A stretch of DNA of 64,000 nt from assembly GCA_025056455.1 (NCBI GenBank), contig JANWVY010000002.1, forward strand, positions 730,737-794,736, in the 5' to 3' direction. The position numbers and the translations under genes are program-made. Under the pieces are notes generated by a model. The model was not told the origin of the DNA. It saw only the letters and a list, made by a program, of their open reading frames with translations, and searched no databases. Source of the stretch: Bryobacteraceae bacterium (GTDB lineage: Bacteria > Acidobacteriota > Terriglobia > Bryobacterales > Bryobacteraceae). Positions within the stretch are counted from its first letter, which is position 1, and every line of letters starts with the position of its first letter. Below are positions 27,322 to 35,948 of the stretch, piece after piece.

Positions 27322-28719
27322 TCAGTCACTTGAAACGTTAGCCTCGCGCCTCTTTCGCGCCCACCCTTCTTTCAACACCTGGCGGGCACGGCCCAGAGCC
27401 AGCGCATCTTGCGGCACCTCATCGGTGATCACCGAGCCTGCGCCCACATACGCCCCGTCGCCGATTTCCACTGGAGCCACTAGCGTCGAGTTACTGCCAA
27501 TAAACGCACCCTCTCCAATCTTCGTCGGATGCTTGGCGCGTCCGTCGTAGTTGCAAGTAATCGTCCCCGCGCCAATGTTGACCGAGGCGCCAATGGTGGA
27601 ATCGCCGAGATAGGCGAGATGCTGCGCCTTCGCCCCGCGCCCAAGCCGTGTCTTTTTTAACTCCACAAAATTCCCGATGTGGGCTCCCGCACCCACATGA
27701 TTTTCTAGCCGTAGCCGGGCGTAGGGTCCAATCTGCGCACCGGTCTCAACATATGAGCTCGAGATCATGGAAAATGGCAGGACTTGGACCTGATCTTCGA
27801 GCTTCGAGCTGTGGATGATGCTGCAAGCTCCCAGGTGGCACTCGGATCCAATCACCGTCTCCCCCGTGATTCGGACAAACGGCTCGATCACCGTATCCGC
27901 CCCAATTTGCACATCCAGATCAATCGTCACTGTGTCAGGCTTCTCAATCGTGACACCTGCCAGCATGAGCTCCTGCGCCTTGCGCTTGCGAAGAATCCGG
28001 TCTGCTTCCGCCAGCTCAATACGGTTGTTGATCCCGAGTAATTCAGTCGAATCTTCTACCACCAGCGGCGATACTTTTTCCCCGACACGGTTCAGAATCT
28101 CCACCATGTCCGTGAGATAGTATTCGCCAGCCGGATTGTTGGGTTGAATTTCCGGAAGATGTTTCCACAGCTGTGGCGCGGAAAAACAGTAAATGCCTGC
28201 GTTAATCTCGCGGATCTGGAGCTGCTCGGAACTGGCGGCTTTCTGTTCCACCACTGCGAGCACATCCCCTTGCTCGTTGCGCACAATGCGCCCGTAGCCC
28301 GTCGGATCGTCAAGATAAGTGGTGATGGCCACGGCAGCCACACCGGTTTCCGCCTGCAACTGACACAGCCGCCTTAGCGTTTCCACCCGCAACAGCGGCG
28401 CATCCCCGTACAGAACCACAACTTGGCCCAGCTGCGCCGGCACCTGGGACGCGCATATCATCACTGCATGACCGGTGCCTTTTTGCTGTTCCTGGAAGAC
28501 GAAACGGACCCCGCGGGGCGCTAACACTGCCTTCACCATCTCTGCTTGGTGGCCCACGACGACAAAAATGTTGTTCGCCGCGGTCAACTTCAAGGCAGCG
28601 TCAACTACGTGCTCAACGAGGGCTTTCCCGCCGGCCCGGTGAAGCACCTTCGCCTTCTGCGATTTCATGCGGGTGCCAAGTCCCGCCGCTAGGATGATGA
28701 CACTTAACGGAGAGCTCAT
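27322..28719 (-). CDS. glmU: Bifunctional GlcNAc-1-phosphate uridylyltransferase / glucosamine-1-phosphate acetyltransferase
   Basis: A 465-residue protein, the normal GlmU length (E. coli 456). The N-terminal pyrophosphorylase half has LAAGLGTRMKSQKAKVLH (12-29), QKGTGHAV and YGDAPLLR. The C-terminal half is a left-handed beta-helix of hexapeptide repeats (VNIGAGTITCNYDGRAKH, IGDGAYVGAGS). It makes UDP-GlcNAc for peptidoglycan and lipopolysaccharide. It converges with the pentaheme cytochrome gene across 106 bp in which I see no clear terminator. Confidence 0.95.
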   Translation of the reverse strand: MSSPLSVIILAAGLGTRMKSQKAKVLHRAGGKALVEHVVDAALKLTAANNIFVVVGHQAEMVKAVLAPRGVRFVFQEQQKGTGHAVMICASQVPAQLGQVVVLYGDAPLLRVETLRRLCQLQAETGVAAVAITTYLDDPTGYGRIVRNEQGDVLAVVEQKAASSEQLQIREINAGIYCFSAPQLWKHLPEIQPNNPAGEYYLTDMVEILNRVGEKVSPLVVEDSTELLGINNRIELAEADRILRKRKAQELMLAGVTIEKPDTVTIDLDVQIGADTVIEPFVRITGETVIGSECHLGACSIIHSSKLEDQVQVLPFSMISSSYVETGAQIGPYARLRLENHVGAGAHIGNFVELKKTRLGRGAKAQHLAYLGDSTIGASVNIGAGTITCNYDGRAKHPTKIGEGAFIGSNSTLVAPVEIGDGAYVGAGSVITDEVPQDALALGRARQVLKEGWARKRREANVSSD

Positions 28720-28772
28720 GGAAGGTCTGCATCCATTAGAGCATCCTAGCAGGGAACGCTTCAGCGCCGGTC

Positions 28773-29984
28773 CTAGTCGGATCGGGCTTTCATTCGCTGA
28801 GCTGTTTTTTCTACCTCCCGCATGACGCGCATCAGGTTGCCACCATAAATCTTTCGAATTTGTTCGGCGGAATAGCCCTTCTCCAGCAGCGCCCGTGTGA
28901 GGTTTGGAAATTTTGAAACATCGTCAAGGCCTTCTGGCACGCAGCCCACCCCATCAAAATCGCTACCGATTCCAACATAGTCGACGCCAGCAATTCGCAC
29001 GACGTGATCAATGTGGGCGACCACGTCGGCTAGTTTGGCGCGCACCCTGGGCCGGGCTTCTCCATAAAGCTTCCGCATGGCGGCGCGGCGTTCTTCGGGC
29101 GATTTGTCCTTCATTTCGGCCATGACCTTGCTCATCTTCTCACGCATGGCCGGATCGAACATTGGCGATGACTTCGCCGAATCCGCATTCACAAATTCAC
29201 AGCCGAAGTTGATTTGAATGACTCCATTCTTGCGAGCCAGCGCCTGAATCATCTCGTCTGACATGTTGCGTGGAATGGGAGAAATCGCGCGGCAGGAGGA
29301 GTGCGAGGCGAAGACGGGGGCTTGGGAAGTTTCAAGAACATCCCAAAATGTTTTGTCTGAAACGTGGGAAATATCCACCATCATGCCCAGCCGGTTCATT
29401 TCCCGGATTACTTCCTTCCCAAAATTCGTCAGGCCTGGCGCGTTTAGCTCGCCTGAGGATCCTGCCCAGTTGTTTGAATTCGAATGCGTCAGCGTCATGT
29501 AGCGCACACCAAGCGCATAAAAGTCTCGCAGCAAACGGAGGCTGTCCTCAATGGCATGGCCGCCTTCAATCCCCATCAAGGCGGCGATTTTGCCCCGCTT
29601 CCGCACCTCGAGGATCTGGTCGGCCGTGACTGCTAGTTCAAAAGCGTCTGGATAACGACCCACAATATCATGACGCACCGTGTCGATCATCTCCAAGGCG
29701 CGGCGCGCCGAGCGGTTGCCCTCTACGTAGCTGCCGGCGACGAACACGGCAAAGAAAACGGCGCCCACCCCACCTTCGCGCAGACGGGGCAGGTCAGTGT
29801 GACCTTCGGCGCGCCGCTTCCCCAAATCGAGACCGGCGACGGTGGCGGAAGTGACATCGTTGTGCGTATCGATCAAGATCGCCGAACGGTGCACATCGAG
29901 CACTTCCGCCTCACTCCACTGGCGTCGGCCTTGCTGGGCATTGACGCTTGAAACCAACCACAGCAGGGTCAGGATAATTTTCAT
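28773..29984 (-). CDS. Exported membrane-dipeptidase-like peptidase (M19)
   Basis: A 403-residue zinc dipeptidase of the renal dipeptidase family. ATG at 29984 gives a clear signal peptide (MKIILTLLWLVSSVNAQ); the frame stays open to 30317 but that part overlaps the receptor gene. Metal ligands: DTHND near 39-43, the glutamate in GIEGGHAIED, the histidines in DISHVSD and ASHSSCRAISPIPRN, and the aspartate in GIGSDFDG. The enzyme cleaves dipeptides in the periplasm. It follows the third Oar receptor by 11 bp on the same strand. This suggests that the receptor brings in peptides which this enzyme degrades, an inference from position. Confidence 0.9.
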   Translation of the reverse strand: MKIILTLLWLVSSVNAQQGRRQWSEAEVLDVHRSAILIDTHNDVTSATVAGLDLGKRRAEGHTDLPRLREGGVGAVFFAVFVAGSYVEGNRSARRALEMIDTVRHDIVGRYPDAFELAVTADQILEVRKRGKIAALMGIEGGHAIEDSLRLLRDFYALGVRYMTLTHSNSNNWAGSSGELNAPGLTNFGKEVIREMNRLGMMVDISHVSDKTFWDVLETSQAPVFASHSSCRAISPIPRNMSDEMIQALARKNGVIQINFGCEFVNADSAKSSPMFDPAMREKMSKVMAEMKDKSPEERRAAMRKLYGEARPRVRAKLADVVAHIDHVVRIAGVDYVGIGSDFDGVGCVPEGLDDVSKFPNLTRALLEKGYSAEQIRKIYGGNLMRVMREVEKTAQRMKARSD

Positions 29985-29995
29985 AAGAAGCCTGC

Positions 29996-32900
29996 TCACC
30001 AGATTAGCTTGAGCGCCAGCTGGACGTTGCGCGGCTCCCCAAAGCCGATTCCCGGCGCTGAGCCGCCGTTGCGCGTGTTGGTGATCAGACCGAAAGTCGA
30101 AGCCGCGTTCAAGTTGACGCCTGGCGAGGCGAAGTTCGCTCGATCGGCGAGATTGAAAATCTCCACCCGGAACTGCGTGCTGATCCGCTCGGTGATGTTT
30201 GTCGTTTTGAATACACTGAAATCCACCGCGCCAAACGACGGTCCATACAGCACATTCCTTCCGATGTTGCCAAACGTAGCTGGGGCCGCGGCAGCGAACG
30301 CCCTGGGATTGAACCACGGCACTGCCCCGAAAGGAGTTGCGCGGGCTGGCACGCCGGAAAAGGCCTCACCCACCACATCGACTCGGTCGCGGTTGTCCAG
30401 TGAACCGCTCCGGTTGGTTCCCGATAGTAAATCGATTGGTTCTCCTGTGTGGAATGTCATCAGCGCGTTCAGTTGCCAGCCCTTTGTCAACCTGGGCAAA
30501 CGAGACGTAAACGTCGGAACCTCGTACGACACGAATCCAGTAAAAATCTGCCGGATGTCGAAATTCGAAGATCCGTACTCCCGTCTAAGGTCAAAGCTGT
30601 TCGCAGGAATCGAGTTTCGCACGTTGGAGCCGTTATCCAGTGCATGGGCCCAAGTGTAATTCGCGGTTGCGGAAAAATTCTTCCATCGCGTCACGCGTAA
30701 TTGCGCCTGTAACGAGTTGTAGTTCGAATTCGCGATCGTGCCTAGAACATTTACCGCTCCCAGCAAGGGAAATTCGTTGGCAAGCAAACGCACACCGTTT
30801 CGGACGGGATTGATCGAACGCAACAGGCTCAGTTTTCGCCCCGCGCTGCCGACATAACCCACCTGAAGTACGCTCGAGGAAGAGAGCTGGCGCTGGATAT
30901 TCAAGTTGTAATTTTGGACGTAAGGGGTGCGAAAATCTGGACTTACCCCGTAGGCGCCCACGTTGCGCGGCGCTGCCGTCGTGGCAGGAAAAATGGGTTG
31001 CCCAAAGACCAGGTCGATTCCCGGACGCACAATCGTAAACACCGGATCCGGGCCTGCTGGGTTGGCGTGCACGCCCGCTGAACCTCCATTTGGCATATTC
31101 GTATTGGCCACGATGAAGTTGAGGGGCGGTATGTCATAGAAAATCCCGTAGCTGCCGCGAAGAACGGTCTTGCCTGTAACCTGATAGGCAAACCCAACGC
31201 GAGGCGCGAAGTTATTCCAATCTCTGGGCCATAACCGGTTCTGGCGGTCAATAATCTGGAAGCCACGGCCAGGAATGAAACTGGTGATACTTTCCCGCGT
31301 ATCATACAGTGGGCCAATGTAGCTCCACCGCACGCCGAAATTTAAATTCAGCTTGGGATGAAGCTGGAAGTTATCGTGAACCCACCAGTCCACCGTATTC
31401 TGACGATAATCGCGCTGTAGCTGGCCACGCACGATGCTGGCGCCGTTGTTATTTGTCACATAGCCGGCCAGAAAATCCGATAACGATCGGAGGGGAGCCG
31501 ACACGGAGGCGTCTTGGGCCCACGGCCCGCGCGTTCCATCAAAAGTGAAGCTGCCCCGCTTGTTCGTGTCGTAGAAAATATCGAAGTGCGCTCTCCGGTA
31601 TTCTCCTCCGAGCTTTAGCTGGTGACGGCCTACGGTCACACTGAGATTGTCAGTAATGTGTCCTGTCGTATCAATCCGGCCTAGCGGCTGCGTGGCGCTG
31701 GCCCCTGCAAAGTTCGTGATCCGGAGCGTGGGCGAACCCGCTAGCGACCCATTTTGCGGTACTCCCGTGTTCAAACCCGCCGCAATCGGATCGAAGCTGA
31801 TATCCGCATCATTGAACACTTGAAGGAAATAATTCGTTCCCAGCAGGAGCTGATTTACCACCCGGGGCGAGAGCGTGCTTGTTAGGTTTACGGCCACATT
31901 ATGCATCCGGCTCGGCGCAACTTGAAAGTATTCCCGATACGGCACGTCGTTGTTCACCAAAGCCGCCTGCTCCCCAGTACCCCCGAAATAGCGCATGGAC
32001 AAATTGTGTTTGGAATTCAGAGCAAAATCGATTTTGCCAATGCCATTGTAACTGTCATAGTCATTGCGGTCCGAGGCAACAAAGTTATTCACGACAGCTG
32101 GCAGCCCGTTATACCGCGAGGGCCAAAATGACAGCAGGTTCACCGATACTGGATTCACCGGAATGCCGTAGCGAGCGAGGACGTTTCGAGCTTCATTCAC
32201 CCACGCCGTCGAGGGGTGAGTGGCCCGCAAGGACAAATTGGCGATCGCTTTCTGTGCTTCGAAGGTCGTGAAGTAAAAAAGCCGGTTTCTTACTACCGGG
32301 CCCCCCGCCGAAAATCCCCACTGGTCATTACGCATGACACGCTTGCGGTCGGTTGCAGGATTCTGAAACGGGCTAAAGGAGGCGAAGAATTCGTTGCGGT
32401 TGAAATAATATGCGCTGCCGTGAAAAACATTGGTTCCCGACTTGATGACTAAGTTCACGTTGGATCCGCCATTGCGCCCAAAGTCCGCGCTCGAGTTCGT
32501 CACCACCGAAAACTGGTCGATTGCTTCCACCGGCAAGAGCGTGCCGGCAATTCCAGCAACTCCGCCCTGGTTCACCGCAGAAGTGTTATGGAAGGCATCG
32601 TTGTTGTCGGCGCCGTCAATCTGATAATTGTTGCCCGAGGTTCGCATTCCGTTGACGGAGTTTGAAGAGGGCGAAACGCCGGGATTGAGCTTCAACATCT
32701 GGCGAAAGTCGCGCCCATTCATTGGCAGATCCTGCACCATCTGCGGTCCAACCACACTGGCGAGGGTCGAAGAAGTCGTTTCTAAAGTCACGCTTGACGC
32801 CATGACTTCGACCACCGTCGCTTGCTGGGAAACCGCTAACGTCACCGTCAGATTGGTCGTCCGGCTGACCGCTACTTCCACATCTTTTACGGTGGTGGTC

Positions 32901-33148
32901 TGAAATCCGGCTTTGCTGACAACCACGCTATACATCCCGAGGGGTAGATCGGGAATTCGGAAATCGCCGCTCTCCGTGGTGGTGGTTTCCCGCGTGAGCC
33001 CGGTCGACAAGTTCGTGACCCGAACGTTTGCGGTAGGGATCACGGAATTCGTCGAATCGACGACCACACCCGCAAGGCTGCCGCGAAAAGTTTGTGCCTG
33101 CACGGAAAGTACAGCAAACAAGACCCCTAGAACAAGTTTCGATACCAT
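29996..33148 (-). CDS. Oar-type TonB-dependent receptor (third)
   Basis: A 1050-residue outer-membrane receptor. ATG at 33148 is preferred (AGGGAG lies eight bases upstream; a GTG at 33157 is also possible). Signal peptide VSKLVLGVLFAVLSVQAQ, then the regulatory-like domain (GSLAGVVVDSTNSVIPTANV). Plug motifs are LPMNGRDFRQMLKLNPGVS and NNYQIDGADNNDAFHN; barrel turns include NLVIKSGTNVFHGSAYYFNR, and the chain ends NVQLALKLIW. Intact, unlike the receptor at 13.8 kb. It is the first gene of a probable two-gene unit with the M19 dipeptidase and is divergent from the aldo/keto reductase across 269 bp. Confidence 0.9.
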   Translation of the reverse strand: MVSKLVLGVLFAVLSVQAQTFRGSLAGVVVDSTNSVIPTANVRVTNLSTGLTRETTTTESGDFRIPDLPLGMYSVVVSKAGFQTTTVKDVEVAVSRTTNLTVTLAVSQQATVVEVMASSVTLETTSSTLASVVGPQMVQDLPMNGRDFRQMLKLNPGVSPSSNSVNGMRTSGNNYQIDGADNNDAFHNTSAVNQGGVAGIAGTLLPVEAIDQFSVVTNSSADFGRNGGSNVNLVIKSGTNVFHGSAYYFNRNEFFASFSPFQNPATDRKRVMRNDQWGFSAGGPVVRNRLFYFTTFEAQKAIANLSLRATHPSTAWVNEARNVLARYGIPVNPVSVNLLSFWPSRYNGLPAVVNNFVASDRNDYDSYNGIGKIDFALNSKHNLSMRYFGGTGEQAALVNNDVPYREYFQVAPSRMHNVAVNLTSTLSPRVVNQLLLGTNYFLQVFNDADISFDPIAAGLNTGVPQNGSLAGSPTLRITNFAGASATQPLGRIDTTGHITDNLSVTVGRHQLKLGGEYRRAHFDIFYDTNKRGSFTFDGTRGPWAQDASVSAPLRSLSDFLAGYVTNNNGASIVRGQLQRDYRQNTVDWWVHDNFQLHPKLNLNFGVRWSYIGPLYDTRESITSFIPGRGFQIIDRQNRLWPRDWNNFAPRVGFAYQVTGKTVLRGSYGIFYDIPPLNFIVANTNMPNGGSAGVHANPAGPDPVFTIVRPGIDLVFGQPIFPATTAAPRNVGAYGVSPDFRTPYVQNYNLNIQRQLSSSSVLQVGYVGSAGRKLSLLRSINPVRNGVRLLANEFPLLGAVNVLGTIANSNYNSLQAQLRVTRWKNFSATANYTWAHALDNGSNVRNSIPANSFDLRREYGSSNFDIRQIFTGFVSYEVPTFTSRLPRLTKGWQLNALMTFHTGEPIDLLSGTNRSGSLDNRDRVDVVGEAFSGVPARATPFGAVPWFNPRAFAAAAPATFGNIGRNVLYGPSFGAVDFSVFKTTNITERISTQFRVEIFNLADRANFASPGVNLNAASTFGLITNTRNGGSAPGIGFGEPRNVQLALKLIW

Positions 33149-33417
33149 TCTTCTCACTCCCTGCTGTCGGAAAAAAACAATGTGCGATTCAGGGAACGAC
33201 AGGGTTCGAACGCGAAACGGAATTAGGCCCCGGAATAAAACCTGAGTGTAACACCAGAAGTTCGCGCGAGCTCATCGGAAAAAGTAATCGACCTAATAAA
33301 GAAAACTTCCTGCCCTTCCCCAGAAGGAGAACTTTCTCCCGCCTTGCCGCAGGCTTCACTTCAACTAGCGGTTGGCTTGTGATAGAGTTGGCGGAGAGTT
33401 CTTCGGAAGGTCTTGCC

Positions 33418-34293
33418 ATGACAACTCTAAATCGCCGTCATTTTTTGCGAAGCGCAGTAGGTCTCGCAGCGACTGCTCTGGCCCCAGCCGCTCAAAAACG
33501 TTCCGCCACCGATTGGGTGGAGCTTGGAAATTCCGGCGTAAAGGTCACCCGGCTAGCGTTTGGTACGGGCACCTTTGGCGGGCGCGTTCAACGCGAGCTC
33601 GGCCAGGAAGAATTCACAAAATTGGTGCGCTACGCCTATGACCGCGGTATCCGCTTCTTTGAAACCGCGCAGAACTATGCGGGCATGCACGAAATGCTCG
33701 GCAAGGCCTTAAAAGGGCTGCCGCGCGATTCCTACCGCTTGATGACCAAGTACCGGCTCAAAAATACAGAAGATCCCAAACTCGTCATCGACCAGTTCCG
33801 CAAGGAACTCAACACCGATTATTTCGACATCTTGCTTCTCCACTGTGTGCGCACCGCGGACTGGACGACTCAGTTCGCAAAGCTTCAGGATGAATTTTCC
33901 GAAGCCAAACACCGGAAAATCATTCTCGCGCATGGCGCCTCATGCCACGGATTGTTGCCTCTGCGAGCTTTCCCCGGACACCGTTGGCTGGATGTGGCGC
34001 TGCTGCGCGTCAACCACAAAGGCACGAGAATGGACAACCTTCAGGGTGACGATCGCGCCCCGGGCGTCGTCGAGGAACCCGTCCAGCACATCGCCAAACT
34101 GCATGAGCAGAAGGTAGGTGTGATCGGCATGAAAATTATGGGTGAAGGTGCATTCCAAACCCCCCAAGAGCGCGACGCTTCGATCCGCTTCGTCATGAAG
34201 CTCGGAACCGTGGATGCGATTACCATCGGTTATAAGAATACGCAGGAGATTGACGAGGCAATCGAGCGCATGAACCGCCACCTCAACTCCTAG
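33418..34293 (+). CDS. Aldo/keto reductase-like protein with Tat leader
   Basis: A 291-residue TIM-barrel oxidoreductase. ATG at 33418 is preceded by GGAAGG, and TLNRRHFLRSAVGLAATALAP is a good Tat signal (RRHFLR). After it comes WVELGNSGVKVTRLAFGTGTFGG, the aldo/keto reductase N-terminus. The family catalytic segment reads FFETAQNYAG, with glutamate where aspartate is usual. The lysine in LMTKYR and histidine in LLLHCV are in place. NADPH binding in the C-terminus is weakly conserved. Periplasmic aldo/keto reductase-like proteins of this kind are common in Acidobacteria; the substrate is unknown. Confidence 0.82.
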   Translation: MTTLNRRHFLRSAVGLAATALAPAAQKRSATDWVELGNSGVKVTRLAFGTGTFGGRVQRELGQEEFTKLVRYAYDRGIRFFETAQNYAGMHEMLGKALKGLPRDSYRLMTKYRLKNTEDPKLVIDQFRKELNTDYFDILLLHCVRTADWTTQFAKLQDEFSEAKHRKIILAHGASCHGLLPLRAFPGHRWLDVALLRVNHKGTRMDNLQGDDRAPGVVEEPVQHIAKLHEQKVGVIGMKIMGEGAFQTPQERDASIRFVMKLGTVDAITIGYKNTQEIDEAIERMNRHLNS

Positions 34294-34378
34294 GTCACGA
34301 GCCGCTCCACGCCGCAGCTCGAACTCCTCTCAACCCCCCGTAGCTAAATTCGACAACCCCGTCGCTACAATAAGGGGG

Positions 34379-35143
34379 ATGCCTTTTGAACGGGAACTCG
34401 AGGTGGCGCGTCGGGCTGCCAAGCAGGCAGGCGAGCTCGCTCTCCGCTACCTAGAACAGGGCGTGAGAACCGAGTCGAAAGCTGATGAGTCTCCAGTAAC
34501 CATTGCGGATCGCGAGGCCGAAAAGCTTATCGTTCAGCTTTTGAGTGAAGCCTTCCCCGAAGACGGATTGCTGGGGGAGGAAGGTGCTGGCCGCCCTTCG
34601 AAAAGCGGACGGCAGTGGATCATCGATCCCATCGACGGAACCAGAGATTTCGCGCGCGGCAGCACGCTTTGGTCTGTTCTGATTGGCCTCGAGGCCGGCA
34701 ACGAAGTCATTGTGGGCGTGGCCAACATTCCCATGTGGAACCAGGAATACTATGCCACGCGTGGAGGTGGAGCTTTCTGCAACGGCCGGCGGCTGCGAGT
34801 TTCCGATATCACCGATCCGGCCCAGTCTGTGCTCTTTTTCAATGGCTTGCGCGAAGCCCACCGCCAGCCGTTCGCTCCCCGCCTCATCGAATTCATGGGC
34901 AAGTTCTGGGCCGTACGCAGCATGAGCGGCGCACCCGACGCGATGCTCGTGGCTGGCGGACACGGCGAAATTTGGGTGGAGCCCTCCGCGAAACCTTGGG
35001 ATCTAGCACCCATTCAGGTCATTGTGGAGGAAGCAGGCGGCAAATTTTTCAACTTTCAAGGCGGGCGGAGCATCTACGCGGGCAACTGTGTAGTCTGCAG
35101 CCCAGGCCTTGAGCAGGAGGTCCGGCAATTTTTGCGAGGTTAG
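34379..35143 (+). CDS. Inositol monophosphatase-family phosphatase, possibly histidinol-phosphatase
   Basis: A 254-residue magnesium-dependent phosphatase. Motifs: DESPVTIADREAEKLI (about 39-54), LLGEEGAG (metal glutamate), WIIDPIDGTRDFARG (the Asp-x-Ile-Asp-Gly-Thr core) and PWDLAPIQVIVEEAGG. The aromatic spacing and the TRDFARG variant resemble HisN-type histidinol-phosphate phosphatases more than classical IMPases, but the two are hard to separate. A TACAAT box at 34366-34371 ends seven bases before the ATG, and GGGGG touches the start codon, so the mRNA may be nearly leaderless. Its 3' end may overlap the next gene by 16 bases. Confidence 0.82.
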   Translation: MPFERELEVARRAAKQAGELALRYLEQGVRTESKADESPVTIADREAEKLIVQLLSEAFPEDGLLGEEGAGRPSKSGRQWIIDPIDGTRDFARGSTLWSVLIGLEAGNEVIVGVANIPMWNQEYYATRGGGAFCNGRRLRVSDITDPAQSVLFFNGLREAHRQPFAPRLIEFMGKFWAVRSMSGAPDAMLVAGGHGEIWVEPSAKPWDLAPIQVIVEEAGGKFFNFQGGRSIYAGNCVVCSPGLEQEVRQFLRG

Positions 35144-35847
35144 CTGTCTGCTGCGTTTTCAGTTTCACTCTGGTTGGAGAAACTAGCACACCACCTACGA
35201 GCTCCTCTCCGGAGAATGGCGGCCAAGGGGTCAGCTGGGGACCTCTCTTGCGCCAGTCTGGCATGTTCTTAGGGCTTCAGCATGGATTCCGGCTCGCCAC
35301 TCAACCGGGCACGCGAGAGGCTCTTAAAGGCCGCTATTTCCGCGACTGGTTCAATTCGGTCGGCGGCTTAGGTGGTTGGGACGATGGCGATGGTCCGCTC
35401 GCCAATTATGTGGGCCACAGTCTTCAGGGCGCCATCTCCGGCTACATCTGGATTCAGAATGACCCCTTCGGGCGTCGCCAGCAATTCTCCTGGACGCGAG
35501 CCTACGTTCGCAGCCGTCTACGAGCCTTCGCCTGGAGCACGCTCTACAGCACACAGTACGAGATCGGCCCAATCAGCGACGCCGCGATCGGCAATGTGGG
35601 ATTGCGCCCGGAAACCAAGGGCATGGTGGATCTGGTCATTACCCCGACGGTCGGAATGGCTTGGCTGGTCACCGAAGACGTTTTGGATCGCCATTTCATC
35701 CAATGGATCGAACGCCGCACCGGCAGTCCATGGATTAAGTTGATGACCCGCAGCTGGCTGAATCCAGGCCGTTCGATGGCCAACATGTTGCGGTTCCGCG
35801 TGCCCTGGTACCGGGACACGCGGGAGGGAGTTTTCCGCCGGCCCTGA
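35128..35847 (+). CDS. Conserved exported protein of unknown function, Acidobacteria type
   Basis: A protein of about 239 residues that I recognise as an uncharacterised Acidobacteria family but cannot assign a function. Conserved-looking blocks: ENGGQGVSWGPLLRQSGMFL, LQHGFRLATQPGTR, LANYVGHSLQGA, TQYEIGPISDAAIGNVG and DLVITPTVGMAWLVTEDVLD. The first conventional starts are TTG 35248 and ATG 35263. Family-like sequence (GQGVSWGPLL) already begins upstream of both, and the frame is open back to 35113. An AGGAGG at 35115-35120 sits seven bases before an ATT codon at 35128, and from there a typical signal peptide (FARLAVCCVFSFTLVG) would be read. I therefore propose a rare AUU start; the safe minimum is 35248-35847. 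Confidence 0.65.
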   Translation: MFARLAVCCVFSFTLVGETSTPPTSSSPENGGQGVSWGPLLRQSGMFLGLQHGFRLATQPGTREALKGRYFRDWFNSVGGLGGWDDGDGPLANYVGHSLQGAISGYIWIQNDPFGRRQQFSWTRAYVRSRLRAFAWSTLYSTQYEIGPISDAAIGNVGLRPETKGMVDLVITPTVGMAWLVTEDVLDRHFIQWIERRTGSPWIKLMTRSWLNPGRSMANMLRFRVPWYRDTREGVFRRP

Positions 35848-35948
35848 CCAGCCGGTTCCTTAACTGCCAACTCTAGTTGGTAGTCTCCAGCCAGGGGCGT
35901 AACCGAAAGCTGTGGAATAATAACAACACGCTTTTAGGAGGTTCCACC

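Noticed and set aside
29985-30317. N-terminal extension of the M19 dipeptidase to 514 residues
   Set aside because: The extra part lies inside the end of the receptor gene, has no family sequence, and a signal peptide starts at 29984.
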